The notes beneath the pieces are model-generated. The model saw only the letters and a list, made by a program, of their open reading frames with translations. It searched no databases and was not told where the DNA came from. 64,000 nt of DNA, from NCBI GenBank assembly GCA_019279435.1, contig JAAALK010000286.1, positions 22,339,931 through 22,403,930 of the forward strand, given 5' to 3'. The DNA is from Zizania palustris (lineage: Eukaryota; Streptophyta; Magnoliopsida; Poales; Poaceae). Below, in pieces: positions 10,184 to 22,342 of the stretch; position 1 is the first letter of the stretch, and every line of letters starts with the position of its first letter. The translations under genes were made by a program, and so were the position numbers.

Positions 10184-10935
10184 TGTAACATCCCAAGAAT
10201 TAAAAATAAATAAAATAAAGGAAATATATTATTCAAAGAATTTCTGGAATTATTTATTAAAGAAAATCCTAAAAGAGCCCTATTAAAGCCAAACAGGGAG
10301 AAATATTGAGAATTTCAACCTGGAAAATTTATGATAGAATCCAAAGGCCAAGATTCAATTTTAGGAATTTTTACAAATTTTTATCAACACTGAATCACCC
10401 CTTAAGCAAATAAATGAATTAATGTAATTATTTTAAATCAGAAAGGCATTTTAATTCTTAATGGGCCTCAACCCTCAATTCGCCTCCAGTCCAGCCCAAC
10501 CCAGCCGCGCGTCACTGACAGGTGGGACCGACCTGTCGGCGCCGACTCCCTCCTCTCTCTCCCTCCCGCGCCCCACCTCGGCCCCACGCGTCAGCCTCAC
10601 CAGTGCGCCCCTCTCTCTGGTCGCCAGGGCCCGTCTATCGGCCCTTCCTTTTCTGTTCGCCCGCCGACAGGTGGGGGCCACCTGTCGGATGCTTCGTCTC
10701 TGATGGAAGGGGATCCCCCCTTCCATACCGGCGACCCCCACCTTTCGTTCTCGCCGCCGGCTGCCTCGATTCACCCGATCCGACCCCGGATCACCTTCCC
10801 CGAGCATCGGCGCCCTATTTCCAACTTTAGACGACGCGGTTTCGCGCTTTAGGAAGCTTGGCCGAAGGTTTGGAAACCCTCGCCGGAGTTCACGGGAACC
10901 CTCGGTTCCCTTCCCTCCTCACACCGGCGAGCCCC

Positions 10936-10943
10936 TATAAATA
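10936..10943 (+). promoter_or_regulatory. Tekay-1 LTR TATA box
   Basis: TATAAATA in cccCTATAAATACCCC, followed by C/T-rich leader sequence. This is the only good TATA element in the LTR and lies ~750 bp from its start. Confidence 0.65.
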
Positions 10944-11798
10944 CCCCTCCCTGTCGCCACACTTTGCTCACACTGCCGTAGCCCGAGCCGAAGCAATCCA
11001 GAGCGCCACCACCCCTTCTTGGCTTTCGCCCCTGCTTCACCTCCGGCCACCGTTCACCGTCAACTCCAACCACTGCCATCCTTGCCACCGCAACCATCGG
11101 GACCATCGTCGACCGCTCGTCCTCGGCCATGCCCTCGTTGGCCGTAAGGACCACCGGATCGCCGTCGCCGTCGAGTACCCGAGAACCCCTCGACATCTAC
11201 TCTCGCCGCCGATCACCGTCGGACGCCCATCGTCGCCGCCGCAGGTACGGTTGGAACCGCCGTCCCCTCCTCTTTCTGTTTCCGCAGAGAGCTAGGCCCC
11301 TAGGCCCTCGCCATCGCCATCGCCGCCGCACCCGAGCCCGCCGGAGTCGGAAACGAAAGGGGCAAAGTACCCCTTACGCCCGTGCCGTGCCGTGCCGGAC
11401 GGCCCCCTGACCGCACGATCGTGATCGAAGGGCTAAGATTAAATCCCTTCGAGATTTAATCCGGGCCCTTGATCTGGTCAAAGCGGTATCGAGTCCTCTC
11501 AGCCGTAGATCGCTACTTAAACCCCCGGATCGATCTCGTACGTCCACGTCATACCTGTTCACATGATTTAACCATAGCCGTCCGTTTTCACTTAACTCTC
11601 CCGCCTCGCATCGGGCCGCTGGATCCAGATCCAATGGTCCAGATCGATCGGGTCCACGTGCACAGTCGCTGGTTCACCGTGGGCCTGGCTCACCATGGAC
11701 TAGAACCCATTTTCTGTTTAAAATAAAATTCAGAAATTAATTTAAACTTTGGAAATTCATAACTTGCTCATTTTAACTCCAAATTTCACCATTCAAAT

Positions 11799-12294
11799 TG
11801 TTGGGGGGAAAATATTCCATCCTCAGGATTATTGCCGTAACAGCACAAAGGCAGATAATGGATTCGAAGGTTTCTAGACGTCCATCTTCAAAGATGTCCT
11901 GAGTCAAGCTCGAAGTACGAAGATAGACATTGGTTCGGAGTATATCTTCGAACTAAGGCTCTTTGAGATCTTTTTCGCCAGCTAAGATGGAAGACTTATC
12001 TTTTTTCTTATTAGATTAGTCTTTTACCATTTTATCCCTATCAAGGGTACCGAATAGTTTCCACTATGTCGGTTGTAATAGAGGGGTAAATAGGTCTTTT
12101 CCTTAATATTTGGGCCTATAAATACCCCCCATTTCACCCTGTAATGGGGACCGGATACAAGTTATTCAATACACACATTCGAACTATTATAAGTTGTTAT
12201 CCTTTCGGAGGCTTAGAACAGTTCACTTCGCAAACACTTTGTTTGTTAGTTTCTAATCTACAGAAAATTGTTAGCGTAATCTTTTACGCCAACA
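11799..12294 (+). repeat. Tat-1 5' LTR (496 bp)
   Basis: It starts TGTTGGGGGG and ends GCCAACA. A TATA box (TATAAATA) is at 12117-12124 in gggccTATAAATACCCCCC, and transcription should begin near 12150. Compared with the 3' LTR it has one extra G in the initial G run and roughly 14 substitutions. Confidence 0.95.
12117..12124 (+). promoter_or_regulatory. Tat-1 5' LTR TATA box
   Basis: TATAAATA is present in both LTRs (12117-12124 and 22997-23004), upstream of gag. It is the likely core promoter for the genomic RNA. Confidence 0.75.
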
Positions 12295-12296
12295 GT

Positions 12297-12314
12297 TGGC
12301 GCCGTCCGTGGGGA
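12297..12314 (+). other. Tat-1 primer-binding site
   Basis: TGGCGCCGTCCGTGGGGA lies two bases after the LTR. It has the TGG start expected of a tRNA CCA complement and resembles PBS sequences of plant Tat-type Gypsy elements. I do not assign the tRNA with certainty. Confidence 0.8.
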
Positions 12315-12356
12315 GCCTAGTCCAAAAAACTTCGTTCTCTACCAACTCCTTACATC

Positions 12357-14116
12357 ATGCCTCCTAAGCGGAGCGCAACTCGTAACCCTGTTTGGAGGTC
12401 CTCTCGGATCTCCGGAGAGGCACCATCCGACACGGTTGAGGTCGGAGGGCCTTCCACGTTCCCTCCACCTCAAACTCCAGAAGGAGTTTCCATCCCTCGT
12501 ACATACGGAGTTCCTCCGCCAACTCCTTCCATACTTCGACCACATGGAGTCCCTCTTCCACCTTCAATCCCACTTCGAACTGATCCTACCAGTTCTCAAG
12601 ACCCGGAAGATCCTTCCGGAGGAGATGAAGACAATCTTGGAGAAATGGCCGCTCAAATGGCCAACCTCCAAGCCGAAGTAGCAAGATGGTGGCAAGAAGC
12701 TGCGAACAGGCTTCGCTCTCAAGCCATCCCAGCTATCCCAGAAGTGCCTGAAGACGACGAACCCATTTATCCCGAAGCCCCGAAGAACGCCTCCTTCGAT
12801 ACTGAATCTCCGCTGCATCCTGAGCTGCAGAAAGTTCGCTTTGATCCGAAGTTTAAGACTTTGAAGCTCTGTAAGTATGCTGGAGATGAAGATCCCAGAG
12901 AGTTTGTCTGTTCTTATGCCCTAGCAATTGAAGCTAGTGGAGGAGTTCGAGATACCATGGCAAAGTGCTTCCCCTTAGCTCTTGAAGGAGTGGCATTAAG
13001 GTGGTTCTGGTCTTTGAAGCCAGGATCAATTAATTCATGGGGGCAGCTGAAGAAGATGTTCGTAAGCAATTTTCAAGGCACCTTCGTGCCTCCAATGTCA
13101 ACGGGAAGTCTTTTCCAGGTGAAGAAGCTCCCTGGAGAGACATTGAGGCAATATTTCAAGCGCTTCGCTCATACGAAGTCGCAGATCCGAGGGTTGTCTA
13201 CATCTTCGGTAGTTGATGCAGCTCGGGAAGGTGTCACTCATCAAGGCCTCCTGGATAAGCTTCATCAGAAAAGCATATCCTCGGTTTCTCAGTTGATGCC
13301 ATACTTCGAGGAGTATGCAAGGTCGGAAGAGGGTTGGCTTCGAAGAACTGCAGCTATTCCATCCATATTGCAAGAAGTAAAAGTAGAAGTAAAAACTTCG
13401 GTGCAGCCGCAAGAACCAGTCTTCAAAGTTCAACATGATCGGAGAAGGGGGCAAAAGCACCCTCGTTCTGAAGTCTTGAACATTGCACCCCCGCAAAAGT
13501 TCACACAGAGAGCTCAACAGCCTTCGGGGAACAAGGTCAGCGGTTGGAGGCCGCCAGGGAAAACGGCTGGCAAAGGCCAGACCCTTTTCTGCTGCATTCA
13601 TGGTGAAAATCGAAGCCATGCAACTGATACTTGCAAGGCTATACTCACTCTAAGAGGAGAATATCTAGAAAGAACTTCGGGTCGAGGTACTACCAACCGA
13701 GTTCCAGCTGCAGCGCGCCCGGAGCCGGTCCAGGCTGTGGCGCGGATAGAAAACTTTGAAGCCGCAAGACACCCTCAAGTGGCCAATGTTATGCCACCTC
13801 CGAAGCAAGAGGAAGGGAAAGACCGAGGGAAAATAGTAGTCCTCCCCATCTCCGGAGGAGGTACCCTCGGAAGCATGTCAAAAAGACAGCGAAGAGACTA
13901 CGTCAGAGAAGTGGGCCATATTGGGACTTCGTCATCTGCAGCTGCTATGCCGGAGTGGTCTCATGTACCGATATCCTTTTCCGCGGAGGATGCAGCTGGC
14001 ATTAAATTCCCGCATGCAGACCCACTTGTTATTACTGCCGATATTGCAGGCACTGAAGTTCGAAGAGTGTTGATTGACGGAGGCAGTTCGGCAGACATTA
14101 TTTTTGTTCAAGCCTT
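12357..14116 (+). pseudogene. gag: Tat-1 gag and start of protease (near-intact)
   Basis: The frame begins with ATG in catcATGCC, 43 bases after the PBS. It has a Pro/Ser-rich N-terminus, a retrotransposon gag (capsid) domain at ~residues 160-330 (ALRWFWSLKPGSINSW), a Cys/His motif (CCIHGENRSHATDTC) near 420, and the protease active site VLIDGGSSADII near 570-582, a DGG variant of D(T/S)G. Just after the active site the frame is lost near 14117-14123, probably by one missing base. The next frame carries the rest of protease and pol. Translation would otherwise run to a stop at 14210 in the wrong frame. The gag part itself looks functional. Confidence 0.9.
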
Positions 14117-14122
14117 CATTAA

Positions 14123-17100
14123 TTGTGCATCTCCAGAAAGCACCTTCTTCCAGCGGCTCGTCCATTGCAAGGCTTCGCAGGACCTCCGCTTGATGCACTC
14201 AGCCAGATAGGCCTGGAAGTTACCTTCGGAGAAGGTTTGTTGGCCCGAACTGAGGAAGTAATCTTCGATGTTGTAGATGCCCCATATGCCTACAACGTCA
14301 TCTTCGGAAGAGGCATGCTAAACCAGTTCGGAGCTGTGGCGCATCACAATTATTTGTGCATGAAGATGCCCACACAAGAAGGAGTCCTTACTGTCTTCGG
14401 AGATCAAGCTATCGCCCGGAGAGCGGAATATGGTCATGGCCCCCCTCTTGATCCAAGACAAGTAAACAATGTACAAGATAATCAAGAAAATTTTTCAGGC
14501 CCTTCCGAAGCTTCAAAAAAATCCTTCCCGAGACCAAGTCCCGAAGGAGAGATTGCAACGAAGATCATTGTGAAAGATGGTAAAGAATATACATTTCAAT
14601 TTGGTAAAGATTTACCTCCAGAAGTTGCAACCTCCTTGGAAAAGGTGGTAGAAGAGAATTTAGATGTCTTCGCTTGGTCTGACGAAGATATCACCGGAGT
14701 CGATCGGGATATCATTGAACATAGTTTGCTTGTAAACCCGAAGGACCGGCCTGTTCGGCAAGGACTCCGAAAAATGTCTGCAGAAAGAGCTGTTCTGGCA
14801 AAAGACGAAGTTGAAAAATTGTTGAAGGCTGGGATTATTAGAGAAGTGGCTCACACAGAATGGTTAGCCAACCCAGTCTTCATCAAAAAGAAATCTTCCG
14901 GAAAGTGGCGCATGTGCATTGATTTCACATCCTTGAATAAAGCATGCCCTCGTGACCCCTACCCCATGCCCCGAATTGATCAATTGGTCGACTCCACCGC
15001 AGGTTCGGAGTTACTAAGCTTCCTTGACGCGTATTCTGGTTATCATCAAATATGGTTGAAGCGTGAAGATGAGATCAAGACAAGCTTCGTAACTCCTTCG
15101 GGAGTCTTTTGTTATGTAAGAATGCCTTTTGGCTTAAGAAATGCCGGGGCTACTTTTTCGAGGTTAGTTGCTAAGGCTCTAGGTCATCAATTAGGTCGCA
15201 ATGTGGAGGCCTATATGGATGATATTGTAATAAAGAGTTCTTTAAAGCACCAACATAGCCTAGACTTAGCAGAAACATTCAATAGCCTTCGGGCATGTGG
15301 GATCCGTCTTAACCCCGAAAAATGTATCTTCGGAGCTAAGGCTGGAAAGTTGTTAGGGTATTTAGTTTCAAGCAGAGGGATTGAAGCTAGCCCTACTCAA
15401 ATAACTGCGCTACAAAAGATGGCTCCTTCGGAAAATTTAAAGCAAGTGCAAAAGCTGACTGGGCGTTTGGCAGCACTTAGCATGTTTTTATCAAGGTCTG
15501 CGAAGAGAAGCTTGCCTATATTTAAAGCATTGAAAGGGTCCGAAGATTTTGCATGGACACCGGAGTGTCAAAAAAGCTTCGAAGATATTAAAGAGTATCT
15601 CAGTAATCTCGCTACACTCACGGTGCCTACTGCGGACGAAACCCTACTCCTTTACCTTGCAGCTACAGGTTCTGCTGTCAGTGCAGTCCTTGTCAGAGAA
15701 GTGGATTTCAATGGGAAGTTGGTACAAAATCCTGTTTATTTTGTATCCGAAGCATTATCAGGAGCGAAGACAAGATACTCCGAACTCGAGAAGTTCGTTT
15801 ATGCTCTGATAATGGCTTCGAGGAAATTAAGACATTATTTTTTGGCTCACAATGTAATTGTACCAACTTCGTATCCTTTGGGAGATATGCTTCGAAGTAA
15901 GGATTCCACTGGAAGAATTGGGAAGTGGGCAGTTGAGCTAGCACCCTTCAGCATATCTTTTCTGGCAAGGACAACAATTAAATCACAAGTCTTAGCAGAT
16001 TTTGTAGCAGAATGGACTCCACCTGCAACTTTGGTTCCGGAGAAGTCAAGTGACGGAGTTTGGACTGTTTATTCCGATGGGGCTTTCCAAGCATCCGGAG
16101 CAGGCATTGGAGCAGTATTAATTTCGCCTTCAGGGCAAAGAGCAATGTACTCCGCAAGACTCAACTTTAAGTCTACCAATAATATAGCGGAGTATAAAGG
16201 GATTTTACTGGGACTCCGAAAAGCACGTGCTCTAGGGGCTACAAGAGTTGTTATAAAGACAGATTCTCAGATAGTAGCAGGGCACGTAGATAAAAGTTTT
16301 CAGGTTCGGCATCCACAGCTTGCAAAGTACTTAGAAGAAATCCGTAAGATCGAAGCACACTTCAAGGGTATTTCCATTCGGAGTATACCAAGAGCATAAA
16401 ATGTGCAAGCGGACATCTTAGCAAAAGCTGCAGCCAGAGCTGTGGATGTACCAGAAGAAGCTTTCTATGAGGAGCTCAGTACACCTTCGGTGCCACAAAT
16501 TCCCTCTGTAGAGATTCTTTGCATTCCTAGTGCAGATTGGAAAAATTCAATCATGGAACTTTTACATGGAGGAACAAATTTGCCTGAAGAGCCACAACTT
16601 TCAAGATTGAAGCTTAGGGCTAGAAATTATCAAATAATCAACGGTATTTTATATAAGGCCGGAGTATGTTCCCCTCTACTCCGATGTATATCTCAAGCCG
16701 AAGGTCAAGAAATTCTTCGAGAAATTCATGAAGGCCTTTGTGGTAGCCATTTAGCCCCTCGAGCTTTGGCAGGAAAAACACTTCGCCAGGGGCTTTATTG
16801 GCCTACAATAACAGCTGATGCGGAGAGCTTAGTCCGCACTTGTCAAGGATGTCAGTGGATGGGTCGACGAAGTCATCGCCCACCAACAGCTCTTCAAGTT
16901 ATTGCTCCGGTATGGCCTATGTCCAGATGGGGTATGGATTTAATTGGTCCCTTTCCAGTGGCCAAGGGAAATCTGAAGTTCGCAGTGGTAGCTATTGAAT
17001 ATTTTTCTAAGTGGGTAGAAGCAGAGCCCTTAATAGCTATCACTTCGAACAATGTACAGAAATTCTTTTGGAAGAATATCATTTGCCGGTTCGGAGTGCC

Positions 17101-17749
17101 TAGAAAACTCACAGTTGATAATGGAACACAGTTCGATGCAGAACCTTTCAGGAAGTTTTGCGAAGATCTAGGCATTCAGTTATGTTTTGCTGCAGTGAGG
17201 CATCCTCAGTCTAATGGAGCCGTAGAAAGAGCCAATGGAAATATTTTGTCAGGGCTAAATCGAAGGATAGTAGGACTAGCAAAAGGACTGTGGACCGAAG
17301 AGCTTCCGAAGATTTTGTGGTCCATTCAGACTACGCAAACAAGGTCCACAGGTTTTACTCCATTCAGACTACTATTCGGAGATGAAGCTATGACTCCAAC
17401 GGAGCTCAAAGGAGGATCGCTTCGCAGCACCGAACCGGAGATTGAAGAAGAAAGACAAGCTTCGCTAGATTTATCAGAAGAAACAAGACTTCGAGCTGTG
17501 GCAAATTTATCAAAGTATCATCAGCAGACAAAGGCTTGGTTTGACTCGAAGGTTAAGCTCAATGAACTAAGACCGGGTCATCTTGTTCTACGAAGCATTA
17601 TAGCGCCAGGGAAATTAGGAAATAAATGGGAAGGTCCGTACCTAATTGTTCGTTCAGGACGCACTGGCTCTTTTAAATTAGCTAATTTAGAAGGTGAAGA
17701 GTTAGCACATACTTGGCATGCAGAGCACCTAAAGCGATACTTCGCATAA
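14123..17749 (+). pseudogene. pol: Tat-1 pol: protease end, RT, two RNase H domains, integrase
   Basis: RT at ~14740-15400 has KWRMCIDFTSLNKACPRD, FGLRNAGATF and the catalytic YMDD at 15212-15223. A Gypsy RNase H-like connection domain follows (~15560-16010). A second RNase H then begins near 16060 (YSDGAFQASGAGIGAVLIS) and includes STNNIAEYKG, which matches the extra archaeal-like RNase H of Tat elements. The frame is cut by TAA at 16397-16399, then resumes. Integrase at 16403-17749 has the HHCC zinc region (HEGLCGSHL … CQGCQ), the core (GMDLIGPFP, DNGTQF, HPQSNGAVERANG) and a C-terminal end at TAA 17747-17749. One frameshift (14117-14123) and one stop inactivate an otherwise well-kept pol. 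Confidence 0.92.
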
Positions 17750-17950
17750 GGGCTTCTTGTAAATCACTTGTAATCATCTTCTGAATTAATAAAGCATATG
17801 GTCCAGATAGTGCCTTCCCCTCATAAACCTCCAGCTTCCGAGTGGACGCACTGGAACCGCGGGGTTGACCGAGAGGGAAGTGTCATGAAGCTGAATCATA
17901 TTTTTGGACTTCGAATCATTGGTTCGAAGCTTCTGACGTGGGGGCTGACA

Positions 17951-18265
17951 TAATTCGGAGTCCAAGCCACCGGCTTGTAGGCATCCGTAAAAGAGCCCAA
18001 AACCACATCATGCGGAGTCCAAGCCATTGGCTGGTAGACTTCCATAAAAAGAGCCGAAGGTGGCCAAAACATGCGGAGTCCAAGCCATTGGCTGGTAGAC
18101 TTCCGTAAAAAGAGCCGAAGGTGGCCAAAATATGCGGAGTCCAAGCCATTGGCTGGTAGACATCCGTAAAAAGAGTCCAAAGAGACCATTGCAAACTCCG
18201 AACCACTGGTTTGACAGAGTTCGCAAAAAAGAGCCGAAGGTGGCCAAAGCAAAACAGAGTTTGAG
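17951..18265 (+). repeat. ~61-bp tandem repeat, about five units, Tat-1 3' region
   Basis: The word tgcggagtccaagccattgg starts at 18011, 18072 and 18133, a period of 61 bp. More diverged units lie on both sides (17957 and ~18194). Each unit carries agccgaaggtggccaaa-like sequence. Such tandem arrays in the hypervariable 3' region are known in Tat/Ogre-type elements and can seed satellites. No gene is seen in 17750-18640 apart from this array. Confidence 0.88.
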
Positions 18266-18642
18266 CCATGAGCTTCGAATGTCTGTTAACATAGTCCAAA
18301 GTGACAAATTATCTAAGACACTAAGGTGTCCTGAAAGTTATCTCAAGTGATTTCTTTCAAAAAACAAAGGGTACTAAGTTGCCATTCTCCAGACTACAAA
18401 TAGCCGAGGACATTTTATAAGATTTTAAAAGATCTTTAAATTACAGAGGGGCTCCGAACCCCAAAAAATTGTACTCCGAAGTTTTTTCTTTGCGCATAAC
18501 CATCTTTGAATATAGTTCGAAGTTGCTTATACCCAAAGAGGGGCTAGTAAATAGGGAGACAATTTTAAATCGGTATTCATTATTCGAATGAATATGTTTA
18601 CAGATTACATCATGAAAAATTGGTATCTATAACAAGAAGGAA

Positions 18643-21600
18643 TCAAAGACCTCTTCGATCTCTAGAGCTAGGATTGGAACGACTAGTTCCAGCGCCGGGA
18701 GTTCTAACAACTTTGCGTTTAACTCTCTTGCCTCCCTTCCAAGCTCTAAAGCCCTTCTGTTCTTGTTGAAGCTCGGCCCAAGTTCGAAGCCGTTCGGGGC
18801 TCCTTTCCCAGCTTCCAAGTTCTTCAGGTTTTTTACTTCGAACTTCATCTTCGTCTTCAGACCATATAACGTCTTCAGAAGATGAAGTGTTCAAGTTAAC
18901 CTCTTTTTCTTCCTCTTTAATATAAGATAGTATATCTTTGATTACTTCGGGCGCAATTACACCGGAGCTATCTCGAGGAACTAAAAATCGAGGACGATTA
19001 TAAGCTTTTAGAAGATCGAAGGTGGTCCATAATGAGCAAAGTTCGTCGTTAATGTCTAACACTTCGATATCTTCTGTATGAGGCAAAGCCTAAAAATATG
19101 ATAAACAAATTTTCATTGATAAATGTTCATAAGCATAAAGCTTTACATAGCCAAAAATCCTAAGGTATTTCTAAACCTGCGGGTTTGGAGGAGACTGACT
19201 GCTTGAAGCCTGGGTCCGAGCTTGTTTCTGGCGTTGTCCTTCGTCGATCCAAGCCTTGATCGCAGAACGACCTTCGGCTCTCCATGAAGTCTGGAAGGCT
19301 CGCCAGGCAGCGGCCACACCTTCGGAAGGAGTCAGAAGCCGCTCGTCGTCGAAGGTAATTGGGCCCTCTCATGCGCTCGGAGTTATCGATCGGCCCAGAT
19401 CTTCGTAGTAGCGAAGTAGGCCAACAACAGCCACTTGTCCGGAGAGTTCTCCATATCGAATGCCTGCTGTCTTCATCTGCTTCGCCACTCCTTGAATCCT
19501 TTTCAACCAGCGCAGAAGAGAAATGTTATCATCAGAAAGAAGTGTCCCAGTAGTACCGAAGTACTCCAGGACACCTAGCAGCTGATTCGTAACTTCCGCA
19601 GCTACCTTCTCGGACTTCAGCTTATCTTCATTCAGTGCGTCCTTCATCGAAGTTACTTCTCCCAGAAGCCCAGAAAGTCTAGCAGTTTCAATAGTCAAGA
19701 TATTCTTTTGGTTCAAAAGCTGGCTAGCTTCCTCTTGGAGTCTGACAAGCTCGGTCCCCGTAGTAGCGTGCTCCGCCCGCATTCTTTCAATTTCAGCTAG
19801 AAGCACAATTCTTTCTGCTTCGACCTCTTTATTCGCAGCCTCCAAACCTTGTCTGGCCCTGCGCTCCGTTGACACTATACTGTCCATTTGAACCACTCGG
19901 CTTTCGGAGATGGTGAGATTCCGTTGAAGGATATTATTTTCCTCCCGAAGACGAGCGATTTCTTGATCATTCGATATATTCGCAGCTCGGGCCAAGACTG
20001 TTTGCTGCAAAAAGAAAAAACCAAGGTAAAAATTTATTTGTAGGTAAATTCTATGTTATTTCGCAGATGCTTCGTACCTGGTAAGCTGCGCGTTCTATAG
20101 CAGCGTTAAGCTCCGACCTGTCCACTTTGCTCAGAATGGCCACTAAGTTGGTCTCCCCTATGTCGCGACTAGCTCGATCCAAAGGCTCGAGCAAAGTCCG
20201 AAGACCAGTTGTTCACTCTAAGAAAGGAGCTAGGAGGGGGAGCATGCTTATCGCTTGTTGGTCATCCTCGTTCAGCGATGGGCCGGAGTGTTGGCCTATA
20301 GTCTTCGGAGCCCCTAGAGACTGGCCCCCCTCGGTAGAGTAACTCTCGTCTGTTGAATCAGACGGAGTTGATCCGGAACTCGCAGCAAGGAGGGGTTCTA
20401 TATTCCTTTTGCCTCTTCCAGGCCCCATTTGAGTGGCTCTTGGGATTGGCTCCGAAGTCGTCGAAGGTCCAGGGATTATTTCTTCCTGGTGGACTTCTTC
20501 CACAGGAGTGGACTCTGTTAAAAAAAACAAAGGTGTTATACTTCGTATAAATACGCAAAATAAACATAAAAGAATTATTCGAAGTCTACCTTCGACATTC
20601 TGGCGAGGGGTAATCATTGGACTGTTCGGCGGATCAAAGGCGAGATCTTCGTCCGAATCAGCCATTAAATCTTCGACTGCAGGAGCATTTTCCTGAGCAG
20701 TCTTTGTTGCCTCTTTAGGAATCGAAGTCATAGTAACTTCGACTCCACCTTCATCCGTAGGAACTTCGCCCTGAGGTAAATCCTCTTGAACTGCCGAAGT
20801 CCTTGGTTGCTCATGGTTATCTCGAGACTCCGACACGTTCGCAGGTACTTCGGCTTGTGCAGTCCTTTGAGATGCATCTTCGTCTATCAGACGCACAAGC
20901 AACCTCCCTTCGTCCTCTTGGGAGTCAGAGACTGAAGCCCTTGGGCTCGAAGGTGCATGATTCTTTGGTTTCCGAGCCACCTTCTTGACCGGAGTCTTGG
21001 CGGAGCTCGAAGTCCCATCTTCGGCTTTCCTCTTTTTGGGTCCTTTCTCCGAAGGCACCCAATCCATCAAAGGGGGCGGAACAATTTCCAGCATTCCCCA
21101 CACCTTGTTAAATCTTTCCCAACTCCCGACCAACTTGATTCTCCATTCTTTTTCGGTCGAAGTTGGAGCGCCCAAAATCTTCTCCGAAGCCCTTACGATT
21201 TGCTCTGAAGTAATAGGGGCTGAAGAAGCTAAAAAATGAATTTAGTTATTTCTTCGAATGAATATGCATAATACATGTTGTCTTCGAAGTTACCTGCAGG
21301 GCTCGAAGTTGAAGTGATTTTTCGGATACCGCCTTCCGAATCCTCTTCGAAGATGATAGGCCAGTTGGCCATCAGCGGAGAGATTTGTAACCCGAGGAAC
21401 TCTTCGGCTAAGTCTCGCATGCTCAACCTTCGACTGATCTTCTGAAGTAGGCTGAGGTGAGCTTCGAGCTGACCTTGGTCTGGATGCAGTAGGGCTTCCT
21501 TCCAGAATTGGATGTCTTTCAGAGGTCCAGCCAGAGGATTGCTCGCCCCAACTTCGGCATAAAACCATCTCATGACCCAGTCGGTATACCATCTTGCATT

Positions 21601-22239
21601 GATGGCCTTAGCAGGAAATTGAAGGGCGTATTCATCCCGAAGCCTGAAGTTAATACTTCCGAAGGCTACTACCACTTTTTCACCTCTAGGGCCTACGAAG
21701 GTTTTTGGCTGGCATGAAGCTCTATGTAGCGCAGCGAAGATCTCTGCCCTCCCCTCACAGCCTTCGGCTCTCAACGCCCATTCGAAGATAGCCAAGCGAG
21801 CTACTGCGTTCGGAGAAAGTTGAGGAAGGGTGACGTGAAACAAATCAAGTACCTCAGCCAAGAAGTCCACTGCTGGAAGGCCTAAGCCGGCTTCGAAGAA
21901 GGCTTCGAATACGACCACTTCTCCGGGCCTTGGCGACGGGATGAGTTCCTTTCCAGGTTTGCGGACCATGACTCTGGTACTAATCTTCCCTTCTACTGTG
22001 ACCGCCAGTGATTCTCTCTTGCAAGTAGAAGGTCCCAGTTGGAAGGATTGATCCAAGTACTTCGTTGATGGCGGGTAGAGACCTTGATCATCAACATTTT
22101 GGGGATTTCTCCCTCCTGCCGCCATGGATGCCGTTGCGGGTGTTGGAGGTGCCGTCGCCAACGCCGCAGCCGCTGCTTCTTCGGCCGCCTGCTGTCGAGC
22201 CAAGGCCGAAGGGGCTCCAGAACTCTTGGTTTTTGCCAT
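18643..22239 (-). pseudogene. Tat-1 antisense gene (five exons, 'putative gypsy-type transposon' family)
   Basis: The minus-strand model is complement of 21294-22239, 20590-21228, 20078-20514, 19177-20004 and 18643-19089. All four introns (65, 75, 73, 87 bp) have GT-AG ends. Exon lengths total 3297 nt, exactly 1099 codons including the stop, and the phases agree. The start codon is in good plant context (TTCAATGGC). Exon 1 has an Ala-rich start, then a region (ISTRVMVRKPG, FFEAGLGLP, LSPNAVARLAIFEWALRAEG) resembling Pfam Transposase_28. Exon 4 is coiled coil, and exon 5 ends acidic then basic (KRVKRKVVR, possible nuclear signal). Two in-frame TGA codons (20213-20215, codon 629; 19369-19371, codon 886) make this copy defective. 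Function is unknown; comparable antisense ORFs occur in Tat elements such as Grande. Confidence 0.85.
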
Positions 22240-22342
22240 TGAAGCTACTGGGTTGCTTTGGAGGAAGAATGGAGGCTAGGGCTCAAAGGGTTTTTGTTTG
22301 CAAGAAAGCGGTGGAAAGGTACTCAGGAAAGTTCTAGGCCCT

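Noticed and set aside
10461..11634. Several 80-145-codon frames in GC-rich sequence, candidates for a small host gene
   Set aside because: They lie on both strands inside the Tekay-1 solo LTR, and similar frames occur in the same place of the Tekay-2 LTR. The composition is Pro/Arg/Ser-rich low complexity.
17896..18307. Repetitive frames (WLGLRM, FGHLRLF) as a repeat protein; also considered as a CRISPR-like array
   Set aside because: They are translations of the 61-bp tandem array. Units are directly adjacent, with no unique spacers of constant length, and the DNA is eukaryotic.
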